Origin: Pseudophaeobacter arcticus DSM 23566
GTDB lineage: Bacteria > Pseudomonadota > Alphaproteobacteria > Rhodobacterales > Rhodobacteraceae
Assembly: GCF_000473205.1 (NCBI RefSeq)
Contig: NZ_KI421507.1
Location: 2,471,302 to 2,535,301, forward strand
Direction: 5' to 3'
Length of the DNA: 64,000 bases
Made by a program: the position numbers and the translations under genes. Below are positions 8,037 through 17,771 of this stretch, in pieces (positions within the stretch are counted from its first letter, which is position 1; every line of letters begins with the position of its first letter). The notes below the pieces were generated by a model that did not search any database, was not told the DNA's origin, and saw nothing but the letters and a program-made list of their open reading frames with translations.

Positions 8037-8112
8037 CAGGGCCTCCGCAAAAGGGTTTCCCCCTCACCTAATGCGGATTGCACCGGGTTGCAAAGCGGAT
8101 GCAGCGCCACAG

Positions 8113-8760
8113 TCAGGAAAAAGACAGATAAAAACCCGCCTGTGCGCCCCAATAGAGCGGCCAGACCAGATAGGGCGTATACCGGCGCAGCGGGTGATCT
8201 TCTGGCAGGACAAAGGTTTCAAAGGCCAGGATCACGTCAGAGGCCATAAAGGCCAGAGCTGCAGGCACAACCCAGATCAGCGCTGGATCAGTCAGCGTGA
8301 GCGCCGCAAGCCCCATGGAGAGAATGATCGGAATGTAGAGCAGGACCGGGATTTTCAAATCACCCGCTCTGGGAGCCAGAACAGGCACCATCACCAGGCC
8401 CAGCGCAACAATGGCACCGGTGAGCCCCAGGCCCGGCATCGCCCAGATCTGGCCCAGGTCACTACTGGGATGCCCTAGAAACAGGACCACATACGCCAGA
8501 TGACCAAGGGCAAAGGCCCCCACCCCGCCCATGAAGGCTTGCTCCCCCTCCAGCGACAGGAAAAAATCACCCAAGGCACAAAGTGCCAGCCCCAGGACCA
8601 GCCAGAGCGGCGCGCCCAGACCCGAGGCTGCAATCGCCAGGGCCGCCACCGAGAAGGTTTTGAGCAGGCTGCGCAGGGCGCTTGGCCTGCAGGCGGTGAA
8701 ACCGAGATAGCCCAGGGCCGCGCAAACCGCTGCGGCCTCCAAGATGCCTGTGCCTGTCAT
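8113..8760 (-). CDS. Lysoplasmalogenase (YhhN/TMEM86 family)
   Basis: The 215-aa protein has about eight hydrophobic segments and the YhhN signature residues: ALGDFFLSL, GGVGAFALGHLAYVVLF, and a late MASDVILAFETFV segment with its conserved Asp. Animal members hydrolyse the vinyl-ether bond of lysoplasmalogens; bacterial activity is less well characterised. It lies 76 bp upstream of ftsY on the same strand and may share its transcript. Confidence 0.85.
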   Translation of the reverse strand: MTGTGILEAAAVCAALGYLGFTACRPSALRSLLKTFSVAALAIAASGLGAPLWLVLGLALCALGDFFLSLEGEQAFMGGVGAFALGHLAYVVLFLGHPSSDLGQIWAMPGLGLTGAIVALGLVMVPVLAPRAGDLKIPVLLYIPIILSMGLAALTLTDPALIWVVPAALAFMASDVILAFETFVLPEDHPLRRYTPYLVWPLYWGAQAGFYLSFS

Positions 8761-8806
8761 CTGTTGTTCTCCTGTCTGAGCTGCCGTTTTGTTATGCCAA
8801 CAGGCG

Positions 8807-8838
8807 CTATGCTTGCCTCTCCCTATGCTTGCCTCTCT
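8807..8838. repeat. Tandem direct repeat, 2 x 16 bp
   Basis: CTATGCTTGCCTCTCC is followed directly by a second copy with one change. It lies in the divergent gap between the lysoplasmalogenase gene and the secreted-protein gene. Confidence 0.8.
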
Positions 8839-8945
8839 TGGCAGGTCTGGTCAAAGGTGACCCGAGGAAAGGCAAAAGCGATAGTCGGGTGCAAATGGGG
8901 CTGAGGGTCTTTGCCTATCGACGGGCCTCTGTCACAGTCTTGGAT

Positions 8946-9347
8946 ATGCGCCAGCTTTTGATTCTCTTTACCGTCCTTGCCCTTCTGCCGCTCTCCAGCC
9001 AGGCCGCCGACCCGATGGGAGCCGAGGAATTCGATCGCTACACCAAAGGCAAGACCCTGTTTTACGGCTTTGACGGCACCGCCTATGGGGTGGAACGTTA
9101 CCTGCCCGGGCGACGTGTCCTCTGGTCGTTTCTGGATGGACATTGCCAAACAGGCATCTGGTACGAAGACGCTGGACAGATCTGCTTTGTCTATGAGGAC
9201 AACACCACGCCACAGTGCTGGAGCTTTTCCCTCACCCCCGATGGTCTGAATGCGCAGTTCCAGAACGATCCGCAAGCCACCGAACTGTATGAATCCGGTG
9301 AAATGGGCGAGGAAATGCTCTGCCTTGGGCCAGAGGTCGGGGTCTAA
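8946..9347 (+). CDS. Small secreted protein of unknown function
   Basis: The ATG at 8946 gives a textbook signal peptide (MRQLLILFTVLALLPLSSQA, cleavage before ADP); the longer upstream frame does not. The mature part of about 113 residues has four Cys (HCQTG, QICFVY, PQCWSF, MLCLG), consistent with two disulfides in the periplasm. The pattern GKTLFYGFDGTAYGVERYLPG followed by VLWSF and WYEDAGQICFVYED recurs, as far as I recall, in short secreted alphaproteobacterial proteins. The function is unknown. It converges on xseA. Confidence 0.72.
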   Translation: MRQLLILFTVLALLPLSSQAADPMGAEEFDRYTKGKTLFYGFDGTAYGVERYLPGRRVLWSFLDGHCQTGIWYEDAGQICFVYEDNTTPQCWSFSLTPDGLNAQFQNDPQATELYESGEMGEEMLCLGPEVGV

Positions 9348-9368
9348 TGCCGCTAAGGTCTGCAGTTC

Positions 9369-10871
9369 TTATTTCTGAGCCGCTTCTTTTGCATCCAGAT
9401 CCAGGACCCCATCCGAAAATTCGATGCTGAGCGCGGGGGCCGCAGCGGCCTGTGCCCGAGTGGTAAGAACCTCTGCGCCGCTGCGCACCACAGCATAGCC
9501 ACGCGACAGGGTCGCCTTGTAGCTGAGGATATCCAGCTGACGCCCCGAGGCCTCCAGCTGTTGGCTTTGCCGGGCAATGCGCACCGCCTGCGCTGCAACC
9601 ATGCGAGCGTTCAGCTTCTCCAGATCGGTCTTTTGCCGGGCAATTTCCCGTGCAATCGGATAGGGGGACAGTTTGGCAATCGCCGTTTCAAACTGTCCGC
9701 GCCGTCTTTGCACCAGGCTGCGCAGGGTGGCAGGCCGCAGCCCGGCAGAGGCCTTGCCCAGCCCCACCTGCCGCTGGTGCACCGCCGACATCAGGGCGCG
9801 CGGTAGATTATAGCCCGCCTGATCCAGGCGCTGGCGCGGGGTTTCAAGCAGGCTGTCGGGCCGCGGCATGGCGCGGGACAGATCGTTCAGCCGCTGACGG
9901 CGTTGCTGCACCGCCTGGCCGGTGCCGCGCAGCAGCCGCGCCCCCTGATCCTCGACCCAGGCCATCAGTTCCAGCCGCACCGGTACCGCCAGCTCTGCCG
10001 CCGCAGTTGGGGTTGGCGCACGGCGATCCGAGACATAGTCGATCAAGGTGGTATCCGTCTCGTGGCCCACCGCCGAAATCAGCGGAATATCCGAGGCCGC
10101 AGCAGCGCGGGCCACAACCTCTTCGTTGAACCCCCAGAGATCCTCGATCGCGCCGCCGCCACGGGCGACAATGATCAGATCCGGGCGCGGCAAGGCGCCC
10201 CCTGGGGTCATCCGGTTGAAACCTTCGATGGCACGCGCCACCTCTGGCGCGCAATTGGCCCCCTGTACCGCCACCGGCCAGACCAGCACCTTGCGCGGGA
10301 AACGTTCCCGCAGGCGATGCAGAATATCGCGGATCACCGCCCCGGAGGGCGAGGTCACCACACCGATGATATGTGGAAGATAGGGCAGTGGTTTCTTGCG
10401 CTCGGGCGCAAACAACCCCTCAGATTCGAGCTGTTTCTTGCGCTTTTCCAGCAGTGCCATCAGGGCGCCCTGCCCGGCAACGGCCACCTCGTCGACGTTC
10501 ATGTTGTATTTTGACTGCGCGCCAAAGGCCGTCAGCCGCCCGGTAACAACCACCTCCAGGCCTTCTTCTGGCACCACTGACAGGCTGGAAATCTGCCCTT
10601 TCCAGGTGGTGCAGGCCAGAACCGAGCGGTCGTCCTTGATATCATAATACAGATGGCCCGAGCGCGCCTTGAACACCCGCCCCACTTCTCCGCGCACGCG
10701 AATGCGGCCAAAGGTGCTTTCCAGCGTGCGTTTTACCTCACCAGAGATCTCTGAGACGCTGAATTCCGGCGCGTTCTGGCCAGAAGATTCGCCCGCTGTC
10801 TGGCCTGATGTCTGGCCCGGTGTCTGGCCTGCTGTCTGGCCGGGAGTTGGATCTTCAAATAGGTCGGACAC
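9369..10871 (-). CDS. xseA: Exodeoxyribonuclease VII large subunit
   Basis: I place the start at the GTG at 10871 (VSDLFEDP), with GGAG about ten bases upstream. The frame remains open for another 1.3 kb antisense to purD, but that part is not coding. The 500-aa protein carries an N-terminal OB-fold (VSEISGEVKRTLESTFG... LYYDIKDD) and the catalytic domain (GVVTSPSGAVIRDI, DLIIVARGGGAIEDLWGFNEE, SAVGHETDTTLIDYVSDRRAPTPTAAAE). With XseB it degrades single-stranded DNA. Unusual is a GQT-type tetrapeptide repeat between the first residues and the OB-fold. Confidence 0.95.
   Translation of the reverse strand: MSDLFEDPTPGQTAGQTPGQTSGQTAGESSGQNAPEFSVSEISGEVKRTLESTFGRIRVRGEVGRVFKARSGHLYYDIKDDRSVLACTTWKGQISSLSVVPEEGLEVVVTGRLTAFGAQSKYNMNVDEVAVAGQGALMALLEKRKKQLESEGLFAPERKKPLPYLPHIIGVVTSPSGAVIRDILHRLRERFPRKVLVWPVAVQGANCAPEVARAIEGFNRMTPGGALPRPDLIIVARGGGAIEDLWGFNEEVVARAAAASDIPLISAVGHETDTTLIDYVSDRRAPTPTAAAELAVPVRLELMAWVEDQGARLLRGTGQAVQQRRQRLNDLSRAMPRPDSLLETPRQRLDQAGYNLPRALMSAVHQRQVGLGKASAGLRPATLRSLVQRRRGQFETAIAKLSPYPIAREIARQKTDLEKLNARMVAAQAVRIARQSQQLEASGRQLDILSYKATLSRGYAVVRSGAEVLTTRAQAAAAPALSIEFSDGVLDLDAKEAAQK
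10795..10842. repeat. In-frame 4 x 12-bp repeat near the start of xseA
   Basis: Four near-identical 12-bp units sharing TGTCTGGCC (10795-10806, 10807-10818, 10819-10830, 10831-10842) encode GQT-A/P/S repeats ahead of the OB-fold. The period is a multiple of three and keeps the frame. Confidence 0.9.
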
Positions 10872-11060
10872 GAAAACAGCGCTCCTGCGGCAAAGTTGGC
10901 GTTCTGAGCCTGCATCGGGTGCAGGTTCTTGTTTTGCGGGCTCGCGCAGCATAGAACCCGCGGCAAGCAAGGCAAGCCCCGACAATTCGCTTTGGGGTCC
11001 ACGGGTACACCTGATCCCGTCCTGGGCGACAGGCGAGATCAGCAGATCGGAGACGACACG

Positions 11061-12326
11061 ATGAATATTCTTATCCTTGGCAGTGGCGGGCGCGAACATG
11101 CCCTGGCCTGGGCCGTGATGCAGAACCCAAAATGTGACAAGCTGATCGTCGCGCCCGGCAATGCCGGTATCGCCCAGATCGCCGAATGTGCCAGTCTCGA
11201 CATCATGGACGGGGCCGCAGTCACCATCTTTGTCGAACAAAATGCCATCGGCTTTGTCATCATTGGCCCCGAAGCGCCACTGGCCGCAGGGGTGGCCGAC
11301 CGGCTGCGCGACGCTGGCGTCCTGGTCTTTGGCCCCTCCGAAGCTGCCGCGCGGCTTGAAGCCTCCAAAAGCTTTACCAAGGAAGTCTGCGATGCGGCAC
11401 AGGCCCCAACTGCGGGCTATGGCCATTTCACCGAGGCCGAGGCCGCCAAGGCCCATATTCGCCTGCATGGCGCGCCGACCGTGGTCAAGGCGGATGGCCT
11501 GGCCGCCGGCAAGGGCGTGATCATCGCCATGACCGAAGAAGAAGCGCTGGCGGCGATTGACGATATGTTTGGCGGCGCCTTTGGTGGCGCTGGCGCAGAG
11601 GTGGTGATCGAAGAGTTCATGGAGGGCGAAGAGGCCTCGCTCTTTGTCCTGGTCGATGGGGAAGAGGTGCTGTCGATTGGATCCGCCCAGGACCACAAAC
11701 GCGTTGGCGAAGGCGACACCGGCCCCAATACCGGCGGCATGGGGGCCTATTCCCCAGCGCCGGTGTTGACTGCCGAGATCGAAGCCAAAGCGATGGAGGA
11801 GATTGTCAAACCCACCATGAAGGTCATGGCAGAACGCGGCATGCCCTATCAGGGCGTGCTCTATGCTGGCCTGATGATCAAGGACGGCCAGCCCCGTCTG
11901 GTGGAATACAACGTGCGCTTTGGCGATCCAGAATGTCAGGTGCTGATGATGCGCCTGGGGGCCCAGGCGCTGGACCTGATGCAGGCCGCTGCCGAGGGTC
12001 GCCTCGCCGAGGCCCAGGTCAACTGGGGCGATGACCATGCCATCACCGTGGTCATGGCGGCCAATGGCTACCCGGGGTCTTATGAAAAGGGCACCGTGAT
12101 CAAGGGATTGGATGCCCTGCCTGAAGACAGCTCCAACATGGTGTTTCATGCGGGCACTGCCGCAAAGGATGGCAACATTGTTGCCACCGGGGGACGCGTT
12201 CTCAATGTGACCGCACGGGGCAATAGCCTGAACGAAGCCCGCGACCGCGCCTATGCCATGGCGGATCAGATTGACTGGCCTGAGGGCTTCTTGCGCCGCG
12301 ACATCGGCTGGCGGGCACTGGGCTAA
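11061..12326 (+). CDS. purD: Phosphoribosylamine-glycine ligase
   Basis: The 421-aa GARS enzyme catalyses the ATP-dependent ligation of glycine to phosphoribosylamine in de novo purine synthesis. The start MNILILGSGGREHALAW is canonical; the open frame further upstream is antisense to xseA and noncoding. Family motifs are present: VVKADGLAAGKGV (ATP grasp), GDTGPNTGGMGAYSPAP, and RFGDPECQVLM near the metal site. It is divergent from xseA with a gap of about 190 bp. A hairpin terminator follows at 12353-12378. Confidence 0.97.
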   Translation: MNILILGSGGREHALAWAVMQNPKCDKLIVAPGNAGIAQIAECASLDIMDGAAVTIFVEQNAIGFVIIGPEAPLAAGVADRLRDAGVLVFGPSEAAARLEASKSFTKEVCDAAQAPTAGYGHFTEAEAAKAHIRLHGAPTVVKADGLAAGKGVIIAMTEEEALAAIDDMFGGAFGGAGAEVVIEEFMEGEEASLFVLVDGEEVLSIGSAQDHKRVGEGDTGPNTGGMGAYSPAPVLTAEIEAKAMEEIVKPTMKVMAERGMPYQGVLYAGLMIKDGQPRLVEYNVRFGDPECQVLMMRLGAQALDLMQAAAEGRLAEAQVNWGDDHAITVVMAANGYPGSYEKGTVIKGLDALPEDSSNMVFHAGTAAKDGNIVATGGRVLNVTARGNSLNEARDRAYAMADQIDWPEGFLRRDIGWRALG

Positions 12327-12352
12327 GCCTTCGAGTCCATGGATTGAACACC

Positions 12353-12378
12353 AAAGGCCCGGGACTCTCGGGCCTTTT
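12353..12378 (+). terminator. Rho-independent terminator of purD
   Basis: AAAGGCCCG and CGGGCCTTTT form a stem around a 7-nt loop and end in a T-run, 27 bp after the purD stop. Confidence 0.85.
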
Positions 12379-12384
12379 CCCTTT

Positions 12385-12459
12385 GCCCTGTTTCATAGCG
12401 CCCTGTTTCATAGCGCCGTGTTTCAGGGTGCCGTGTTTCAGGGTGCATTGTTTCGGGGC
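12385..12459. repeat. Tandem repeat, 5 x 15 bp, after purD terminator
   Basis: Five head-to-tail units share the core TGTTTC: two identical copies GCCCTGTTTCATAGC (12385-12399, 12400-12414), two identical copies GCCGTGTTTCAGGGT (12415-12429, 12430-12444), and a fifth diverged unit (12445-12459). The pairwise identity suggests stepwise duplication. Confidence 0.92.
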
Positions 12460-12582
12460 GCTATTGCACCATTTGGCAACGGGCTGACGGGAATGGCAGA
12501 TTTTTGGACGCCTTTACGAGGTGCATGCGACTCTGCTTAAGGCTTTACTGCCTCAAGATCCTCTTATTTGAACGGGCCTCCC

Positions 12583-13464
12583 ATGATTATCCGCGAAAAA
12601 ACCGGCCTCTTTGAGCTGCTCTTTGCCACCAAGGGCTCAGTCTTGCCCCACATTCTGCCGCGTATCCTTACGGTTTCGATTTTGGCCATGCTCATCGTCT
12701 GGATTGATGGCTGGGTCATTTCCCTGCCCCATCTTGATGCGGCCCCCTTTGCGGTCTTTGGCATTGCGCTCTCACTGTTTCTCGGCTTTCGCAACAATGC
12801 CGCCTATGAACGTTGGTGGGAGGGGCGCAGGCTCTGGGGGCAGCTGGTCGCGGATATGCGCTCTCTGGCCCGCGACAGCAGGATGTTTTTGCCTGAAGAC
12901 GCCGCCCGCCAGGAGGTGCTAAAACTGGCCCTGGACTTTTTGCATCTGCACCGAGTCAATCTGCGCAAGCTAAAGATCAGCGAGACGAAACAGAACTGGT
13001 CCGGGATGGATTTCAGCCAGGCCGCCCATCCGCCCTGTGCCGCCCTCAACGCCGCCACCGCCACGGCGGTCAAGGCCGCCCCGGATGGCTTTGCCCGCAA
13101 GGCCCTTTCAGAGCGGCTGGCCTCAATCGCGCTGGCCCAGGCAGGCTGCGAGCGCATTGCGACCACCCCGCTGCCCTATGTCTATTCGCTCTTGGTGTTT
13201 CGCACCACCTATCTCTATTGCCTGCTCATTCCCTTTGCCCTGCTGGAAGATGCCGCCTGGATAACGCCGATCTTTGTTGCCATCATTGCCTATGTGTTTT
13301 TTGGCCTGGCGGAGGTCACCGAAGAGCTGGCCCGTCCCTTTGGCGAGACGGTCAATGGCCTGCCGCTGGATGCCATCTGCCGCACCGTGGAGATCTCCAT
13401 GGCGCCTCATCTGGACATCAAAGCACCGCCAGCGCTGCAAGCTCAGGGCTATTATCTAAGCTAA
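12583..13464 (+). CDS. Bestrophin-family membrane channel protein
   Basis: The ATG at 12583 starts a 293-aa protein of the bestrophin/UPF0187 family. Diagnostic segments are IIREKTGLFELLF at the N-terminus, FGIALSLFLGFRNNAAYERWWEGRRLWG in the first third, and FGLAEVTEELARPFGETVNGLPLDAICRTVE towards the end. Hydrophobic segments are visible around residues 23-45, 52-66 and 205-240. Bacterial homologues form pentameric ion channels; the ion selectivity here is not readable. It stands alone between purD and a LuxR-type regulator. Confidence 0.9.
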   Translation: MIIREKTGLFELLFATKGSVLPHILPRILTVSILAMLIVWIDGWVISLPHLDAAPFAVFGIALSLFLGFRNNAAYERWWEGRRLWGQLVADMRSLARDSRMFLPEDAARQEVLKLALDFLHLHRVNLRKLKISETKQNWSGMDFSQAAHPPCAALNAATATAVKAAPDGFARKALSERLASIALAQAGCERIATTPLPYVYSLLVFRTTYLYCLLIPFALLEDAAWITPIFVAIIAYVFFGLAEVTEELARPFGETVNGLPLDAICRTVEISMAPHLDIKAPPALQAQGYYLS

Positions 13465-13564
13465 CGCCCCGTAACATCCTCATTTTCCAGAAGCCGGTCT
13501 CTGTCAAAGCTGTTTCCATGCCGCCCTTCCAAAGCTACAGTCGTCACAAGATCTTGGAGGGACG

Positions 13565-14182
13565 ATGGAACAACAGCCCTGTTCGGACACGCTGGACCAG
13601 CTTTTCGGTGCGGGAGATCTGGCCAAACTGGCCTTTGACTTTGCTCCTGTTGGCATCGTGGTCACGGAAAACCGGGTCCTGCGCGAATGCAATCAGCGCT
13701 TTTGCCAGATGTTTGGCTATAGGCATGCAGAGCTCGTGGATCAGCTTTTTGCCTTTCTCTACCCCTCTGAAGAAGAGTTTCAGAATCTGCGCACCCGCGG
13801 CGACAAACTCCTGAGCCAGGGCAACCCCTATTGGGATGAACGTGTCATGCGGCGCAAAAATGGAGAGCTGTTCTGGGTCCGGGTACGCGGGCATACCTTT
13901 ACCCCCGACGCCCCGCTTGGGCGTGCGGTCTGGAGCTTTGCCGATCTGTCCTCACAGCGCCCTTATCTGCCGCTGACCCGACGCGAACGCGAAGTCTATT
14001 CGCTGCTAGGCGAGGGTCAGACCAGCAAGGAAATCGCCCGCTCCTTGAACCTCAGCTACCGCACGGTCGAGGTGCATCGCGCGCGTTTGCTCAAAAAGAT
14101 GGGGGTCAACAATACCGCCAGTCTGTTTTCCTCGCTGGGCGATATTGGCGGCGACCATGTGGTGCGCAGCAACAACTCCTAA
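13565..14182 (+). CDS. PAS-domain LuxR-type transcriptional regulator
   Basis: The 205-aa protein combines an N-terminal PAS domain (AFDFAPVGIVVTENRVLRECNQRFCQMFGY... NGELFWVRVRGHTFTP, residues about 20-130) with a C-terminal LuxR/GerE helix-turn-helix. The latter reads LTRREREVYSLLGEGQTSKEIARSLNLSYRTVEVHRARLLKKMGV. There is no receiver domain, so it likely senses a ligand or redox signal directly. The start has a clear GGAGGG leader. Its target is unknown. Confidence 0.9.
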   Translation: MEQQPCSDTLDQLFGAGDLAKLAFDFAPVGIVVTENRVLRECNQRFCQMFGYRHAELVDQLFAFLYPSEEEFQNLRTRGDKLLSQGNPYWDERVMRRKNGELFWVRVRGHTFTPDAPLGRAVWSFADLSSQRPYLPLTRREREVYSLLGEGQTSKEIARSLNLSYRTVEVHRARLLKKMGVNNTASLFSSLGDIGGDHVVRSNNS

Positions 14183-14455
14183 TCGCCGACTTGCAGCTTC
14201 GACAAACAGCCCAGGCTCCCCGGAGTATAGGAAAGCCACCCGCCAAAGGTCCGGCCCCAACCTTCGATAAATAGCCAGCTCCAACAGGGGTTCAGCTAGG
14301 CCTTGCTCCCCAAAAAAGGGGGGGCTCCCGCGCGCTTTGGCATTCAAGGAATGCCACACCCTTGGGCCCGGCGCCGCGCTCACGCGCGGCGCGGTTGCAG
14401 CTAGCGCATCTCCTCCGCAGCACGTGAAAAGGACGGCGCACAGAAGGGGCAAAAA
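14183..14455. other. Hairpin-rich intergenic region
   Basis: Several stem-loops lie close together: CCCC and GGGG around A6 (about 14308-14322), GGCATTC with GAATGCC (14339-14355), and GCGCCGCGC with GCGCGGCGC around TCAC (14371-14392). The two flanking genes converge here. Neither strand has a clean terminator with a T-run. It may be a structured RNA or a decayed repeat element. Confidence 0.45.
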
Positions 14456-15282
14456 CTACGGACAGTCCAGTGTGGCCTCTAGGCTGGCCAGTCCGGAAAA
14501 GGAACCGATATCACGACTGCTGATCTGGTCTGCTGCCAACTGCACGGCTATCAATCTCTGCCAATCGGCATCAACAAGGAGTAACTCCGGAGGTTGCGCA
14601 CAGCCCTGCAGGCTTGAAGTGATAAAATCGTCACCAATTTGATGGTTGGTCAGGCCTGACAGGGCAGCAACCGGGGTGAGAGCGCCCGCCTCAAACCGCC
14701 AGATCCGCAGGGTTTTTGCCAGATGCGGCCGGTCAACATAGGCAAGCTCAACCCGTCCGTCACCGTCAAGGTCACCCGCAGCGACTGGCGCCAGCCAGCG
14801 GTTGGCACGGCCAATATGAGGCGTCTCGGCAATCTTGCCATCACCCCCATGCAAAGCCAGCGCTGCGCCCTGTGCCATGTCGGTCTCCACCACCATCGCC
14901 GCATCTGGACGCCCATCCAGATTGAGGTCGACCAGCCGTGGGCGCAGGTCTTCAAAGACGTGGTCCTGCGGCAGATCTATCGCCATGCCAAAAGGCACCT
15001 GCCCCGGCCCCGCAAAGCGCAGCATCAGGCCAGACCACTCCAGCGCGTCGCCCAGAACACCATGACCATAACGGGCTGTGGGATTGATGAATTCCGCCCG
15101 CAACACTTCGGCAGGCCAGACCGGAGGGGACCAATGTCCGATATCATCCGGCCCCATCCCTTCGGCCGCGAGAGATTGGCCAAGGACGATCGCCAGCCAC
15201 AGGAGCATCCCCTGCCCCGCGCGGCGCTTCAAACCGAACCACAGGCGCGACATCAGACGCCGCGCCATGGTCCGCGCGCGCA

Positions 15283-15283
<1 letters not shown>
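14456..15283 (-). CDS. FG-GAP/VCBS-repeat exported protein
   Basis: The 275-aa protein starts with a basic N-terminus followed by a hydrophobic segment (MLLWLAIVLGQSLAAEG), probably a signal peptide. Two calcium-binding-type FG-GAP/VCBS elements can be read: DLNLDGRPDAAMVV (about residue 117) and DLDGDGRVELAYVD (about 172). They suggest a partial beta-propeller in the periplasm. The ATG overlaps the ferredoxin stop as TGATG, so the two may be translationally coupled. Later in-frame ATGs are possible starts. The precise role is unknown. Confidence 0.8.
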
Positions 15284-16219
<936 letters not shown>

Positions 16220-16738
16220 ATGACCACTCCATACGCCCCCCTTGTTGCGAGCCTGTCGCTTTTTATGGCCATTGGCCTTGGCGCCTGCCTCCCCCTGGAT
16301 CCGGCAGTCGGCAGCGGGACAGCCCCCCCAGAGGCCCCGCCCGGCGCGCCGCCGGGCACCTGTTGGCACCGCAACACCAGCCCGGCCGTTATTCAAACCG
16401 TCACCGACCAGGTTCTGGTCACCCCTGCTGTTGTGGATGCGACGGGTCAGATCACCCAGCCAGCGGTGTTTCGCACCGTCACCCGCCAGGATATCGTCCA
16501 ACCCCGGCGCGACACCTGGCTTGAAACGCCCTGCCCGGAGCAGCTGACGCCGGAATTCACCGCCTCGCTACAACGCGCCCTTGCGGTACGCGGCTATTAT
16601 CGGGGCACGACAACCGGACAGATGGACCGCGCAACCAGAATAGCCATCCGCCGCTACCAAAAAGAGACTGGACTGGACAGCAGCACCCTGTCGTTGGACA
16701 CCGCCCGACAGCTGGGTCTGATCGCCATCGCACAGTAG
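16220..16738 (+). CDS. Lipoprotein with peptidoglycan-binding domain
   Basis: Starting at the ATG at 16220 gives a lipoprotein signal: a hydrophobic stretch ending in IGLGAC, with Cys as the lipidation site. The frame opens earlier at 16178, but that start would bury the signal. A Pro-rich linker (PPEAPPGAPPG) and a stretch of repeated Val/Thr (IQTVTDQVLVTPAVV) follow. The C-terminal 60 residues form a peptidoglycan_binding_1 domain (FTASLQRALAVRGYYRGTTTGQMDRATRIAIRRYQKETGL). It probably tethers an outer-membrane lipoprotein to the wall. Confidence 0.82.
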   Translation: MTTPYAPLVASLSLFMAIGLGACLPLDPAVGSGTAPPEAPPGAPPGTCWHRNTSPAVIQTVTDQVLVTPAVVDATGQITQPAVFRTVTRQDIVQPRRDTWLETPCPEQLTPEFTASLQRALAVRGYYRGTTTGQMDRATRIAIRRYQKETGLDSSTLSLDTARQLGLIAIAQ

Positions 16739-16764
16739 CCCGCACAATAGCCCGCACAGCAGCC
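16729..16764. repeat. Tandem repeat, 3 x 12 bp, over the lipoprotein stop
   Basis: Units CGCACAGTAGCC, CGCACAATAGCC and CGCACAGCAGCC run head to tail (a partial fourth follows). The TAG stop of the lipoprotein gene lies in the first unit, so the second unit repeats a TAG in frame. Confidence 0.85.
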
Positions 16765-17039
16765 CACACAGTGTCATGTCGCCTCCAGGACCTGCGCAGA
16801 CCTGGACCTCTCAGCTGCGCCACGGTTGGTTTCGCTCAACGCCCGATGCCCTGCGGTATCCCACATGTTGAAGCAAAATCTGAGAAAGCAACAGAAAGAC
16901 GCAGCACGGCAAGATCCGGCACAGAGTTCCCCAAACCGTTCCGCTCTGCTAGAACCCCTGCAAGGCGCTGGATCCAGCCACTGGGCCAGCCCCGCCCGGA
17001 ACGCTCATCTGGCACAAAAAGACGGAGACCAGAGACACA
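16765..17039. other. Gene-free leader of the Crp/Fnr-type regulator
   Basis: Apart from the repeat at its left edge I see no gene or clear hairpin here. The region must hold the promoter of the downstream regulator gene. Confidence 0.4.
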
Positions 17040-17708
17040 ATGCGAAACGACCGCCTGCCAAAGACCGGCTTTTTGTCTGCCGCCTCGGCCCCGCTGCGGG
17101 AAATGCTGGAAAGTCAGGCCAGCGAAGTGCGGCTCTCCAATGGCGAGGTCCTGTTTGAACAGGGCGACACGGGTGACGCCTTTTATGCCATCATCCAGGG
17201 GTCTTTGGAGTTCTCCATCCTCTCGGCCGCGGGACGCAAGCTCTCGCTTGACCTGATGCGGCCCGGTGCTGTCTTTGGCGAGATCGTCTTGTTTGATCCC
17301 GGCCCGCGCACCGCCACGGTGACTGCGGCAGAGCCCAGCCGTTTGCTGCGCCTGCGCAACCGCGACATTCTCACCCAGATCCAGAAACAACCGGAACTGG
17401 CCGGGGACCTTTTGCGGCTGGCCGGGCAACGCATGAGATGGATGAATATGCAGCTGAACGAGCAGGTGTTCCTGCCGATGCCGGTCCGCCTGGCGCGCAA
17501 GCTGCTCTATCTGGTGCCGGACAGTGGCAATGGCCGACTGGCCCTGTCACAGACAGAACTGGCGGAATATGTTGGGGCGACCCGCGAAGCCGTGTCAAAG
17601 ACCTTGTCAAACTGGAAGCGCAGCCAGCTGATCGAAATCAGCCGCGGCGGCTTGCAGATCCTGGATCGCAGCGCCCTTGGGCTGCTGGCCGAACCAGAAT
17701 CAATCTAA
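17040..17708 (+). CDS. Crp/Fnr-family transcriptional regulator
   Basis: The 222-aa protein has an N-terminal cyclic-nucleotide-binding-type beta barrel (GEVLFEQGDTGDAFYAIIQGSLEF... LMRPGAVFGEIVLFDPGPRTATVTA). A long dimerisation helix and a winged helix-turn-helix (LSQTELAEYVGATREAVSKTLSNWKRSQLIEISRGGLQI) follow. The N-terminus lacks the Cys cluster of Fnr, so oxygen sensing via Fe-S is unlikely. The ligand is not readable. It converges on the nuclease gene downstream. Confidence 0.92.
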   Translation: MRNDRLPKTGFLSAASAPLREMLESQASEVRLSNGEVLFEQGDTGDAFYAIIQGSLEFSILSAAGRKLSLDLMRPGAVFGEIVLFDPGPRTATVTAAEPSRLLRLRNRDILTQIQKQPELAGDLLRLAGQRMRWMNMQLNEQVFLPMPVRLARKLLYLVPDSGNGRLALSQTELAEYVGATREAVSKTLSNWKRSQLIEISRGGLQILDRSALGLLAEPESI

Positions 17709-17771
17709 CACAGCAAGCGTTTTTGCAGACAGCCCCTTCGGGCCATCCCTGCAATTGTCCAATCGGACAGC

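Noticed and set aside
10872..12149. Upstream extension of the xseA frame to a 926-aa protein antisense to purD
   Set aside because: The extension is the mirror of conserved purD codons, has His/Gly-rich shadow composition, and XseA itself starts at a GTG with a ribosome-binding site at 10871.
12385..12459. CRISPR array
   Set aside because: The repeats are directly head to tail with no spacers; none of the tandem arrays in the window has spacer structure and no cas gene is present.
12253..12540. 95-aa frame with an AVFQG pentapeptide-like pattern after purD
   Set aside because: The pattern comes from the 15-bp tandem array read in one frame; the first part overlaps purD in another frame and no ribosome-binding site is present.
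14006..14452. 148-aa minus-strand frame across the end of the LuxR-type gene
   Set aside because: It overlaps the conserved helix-turn-helix codons and reads through several intergenic hairpins without a ribosome-binding site.
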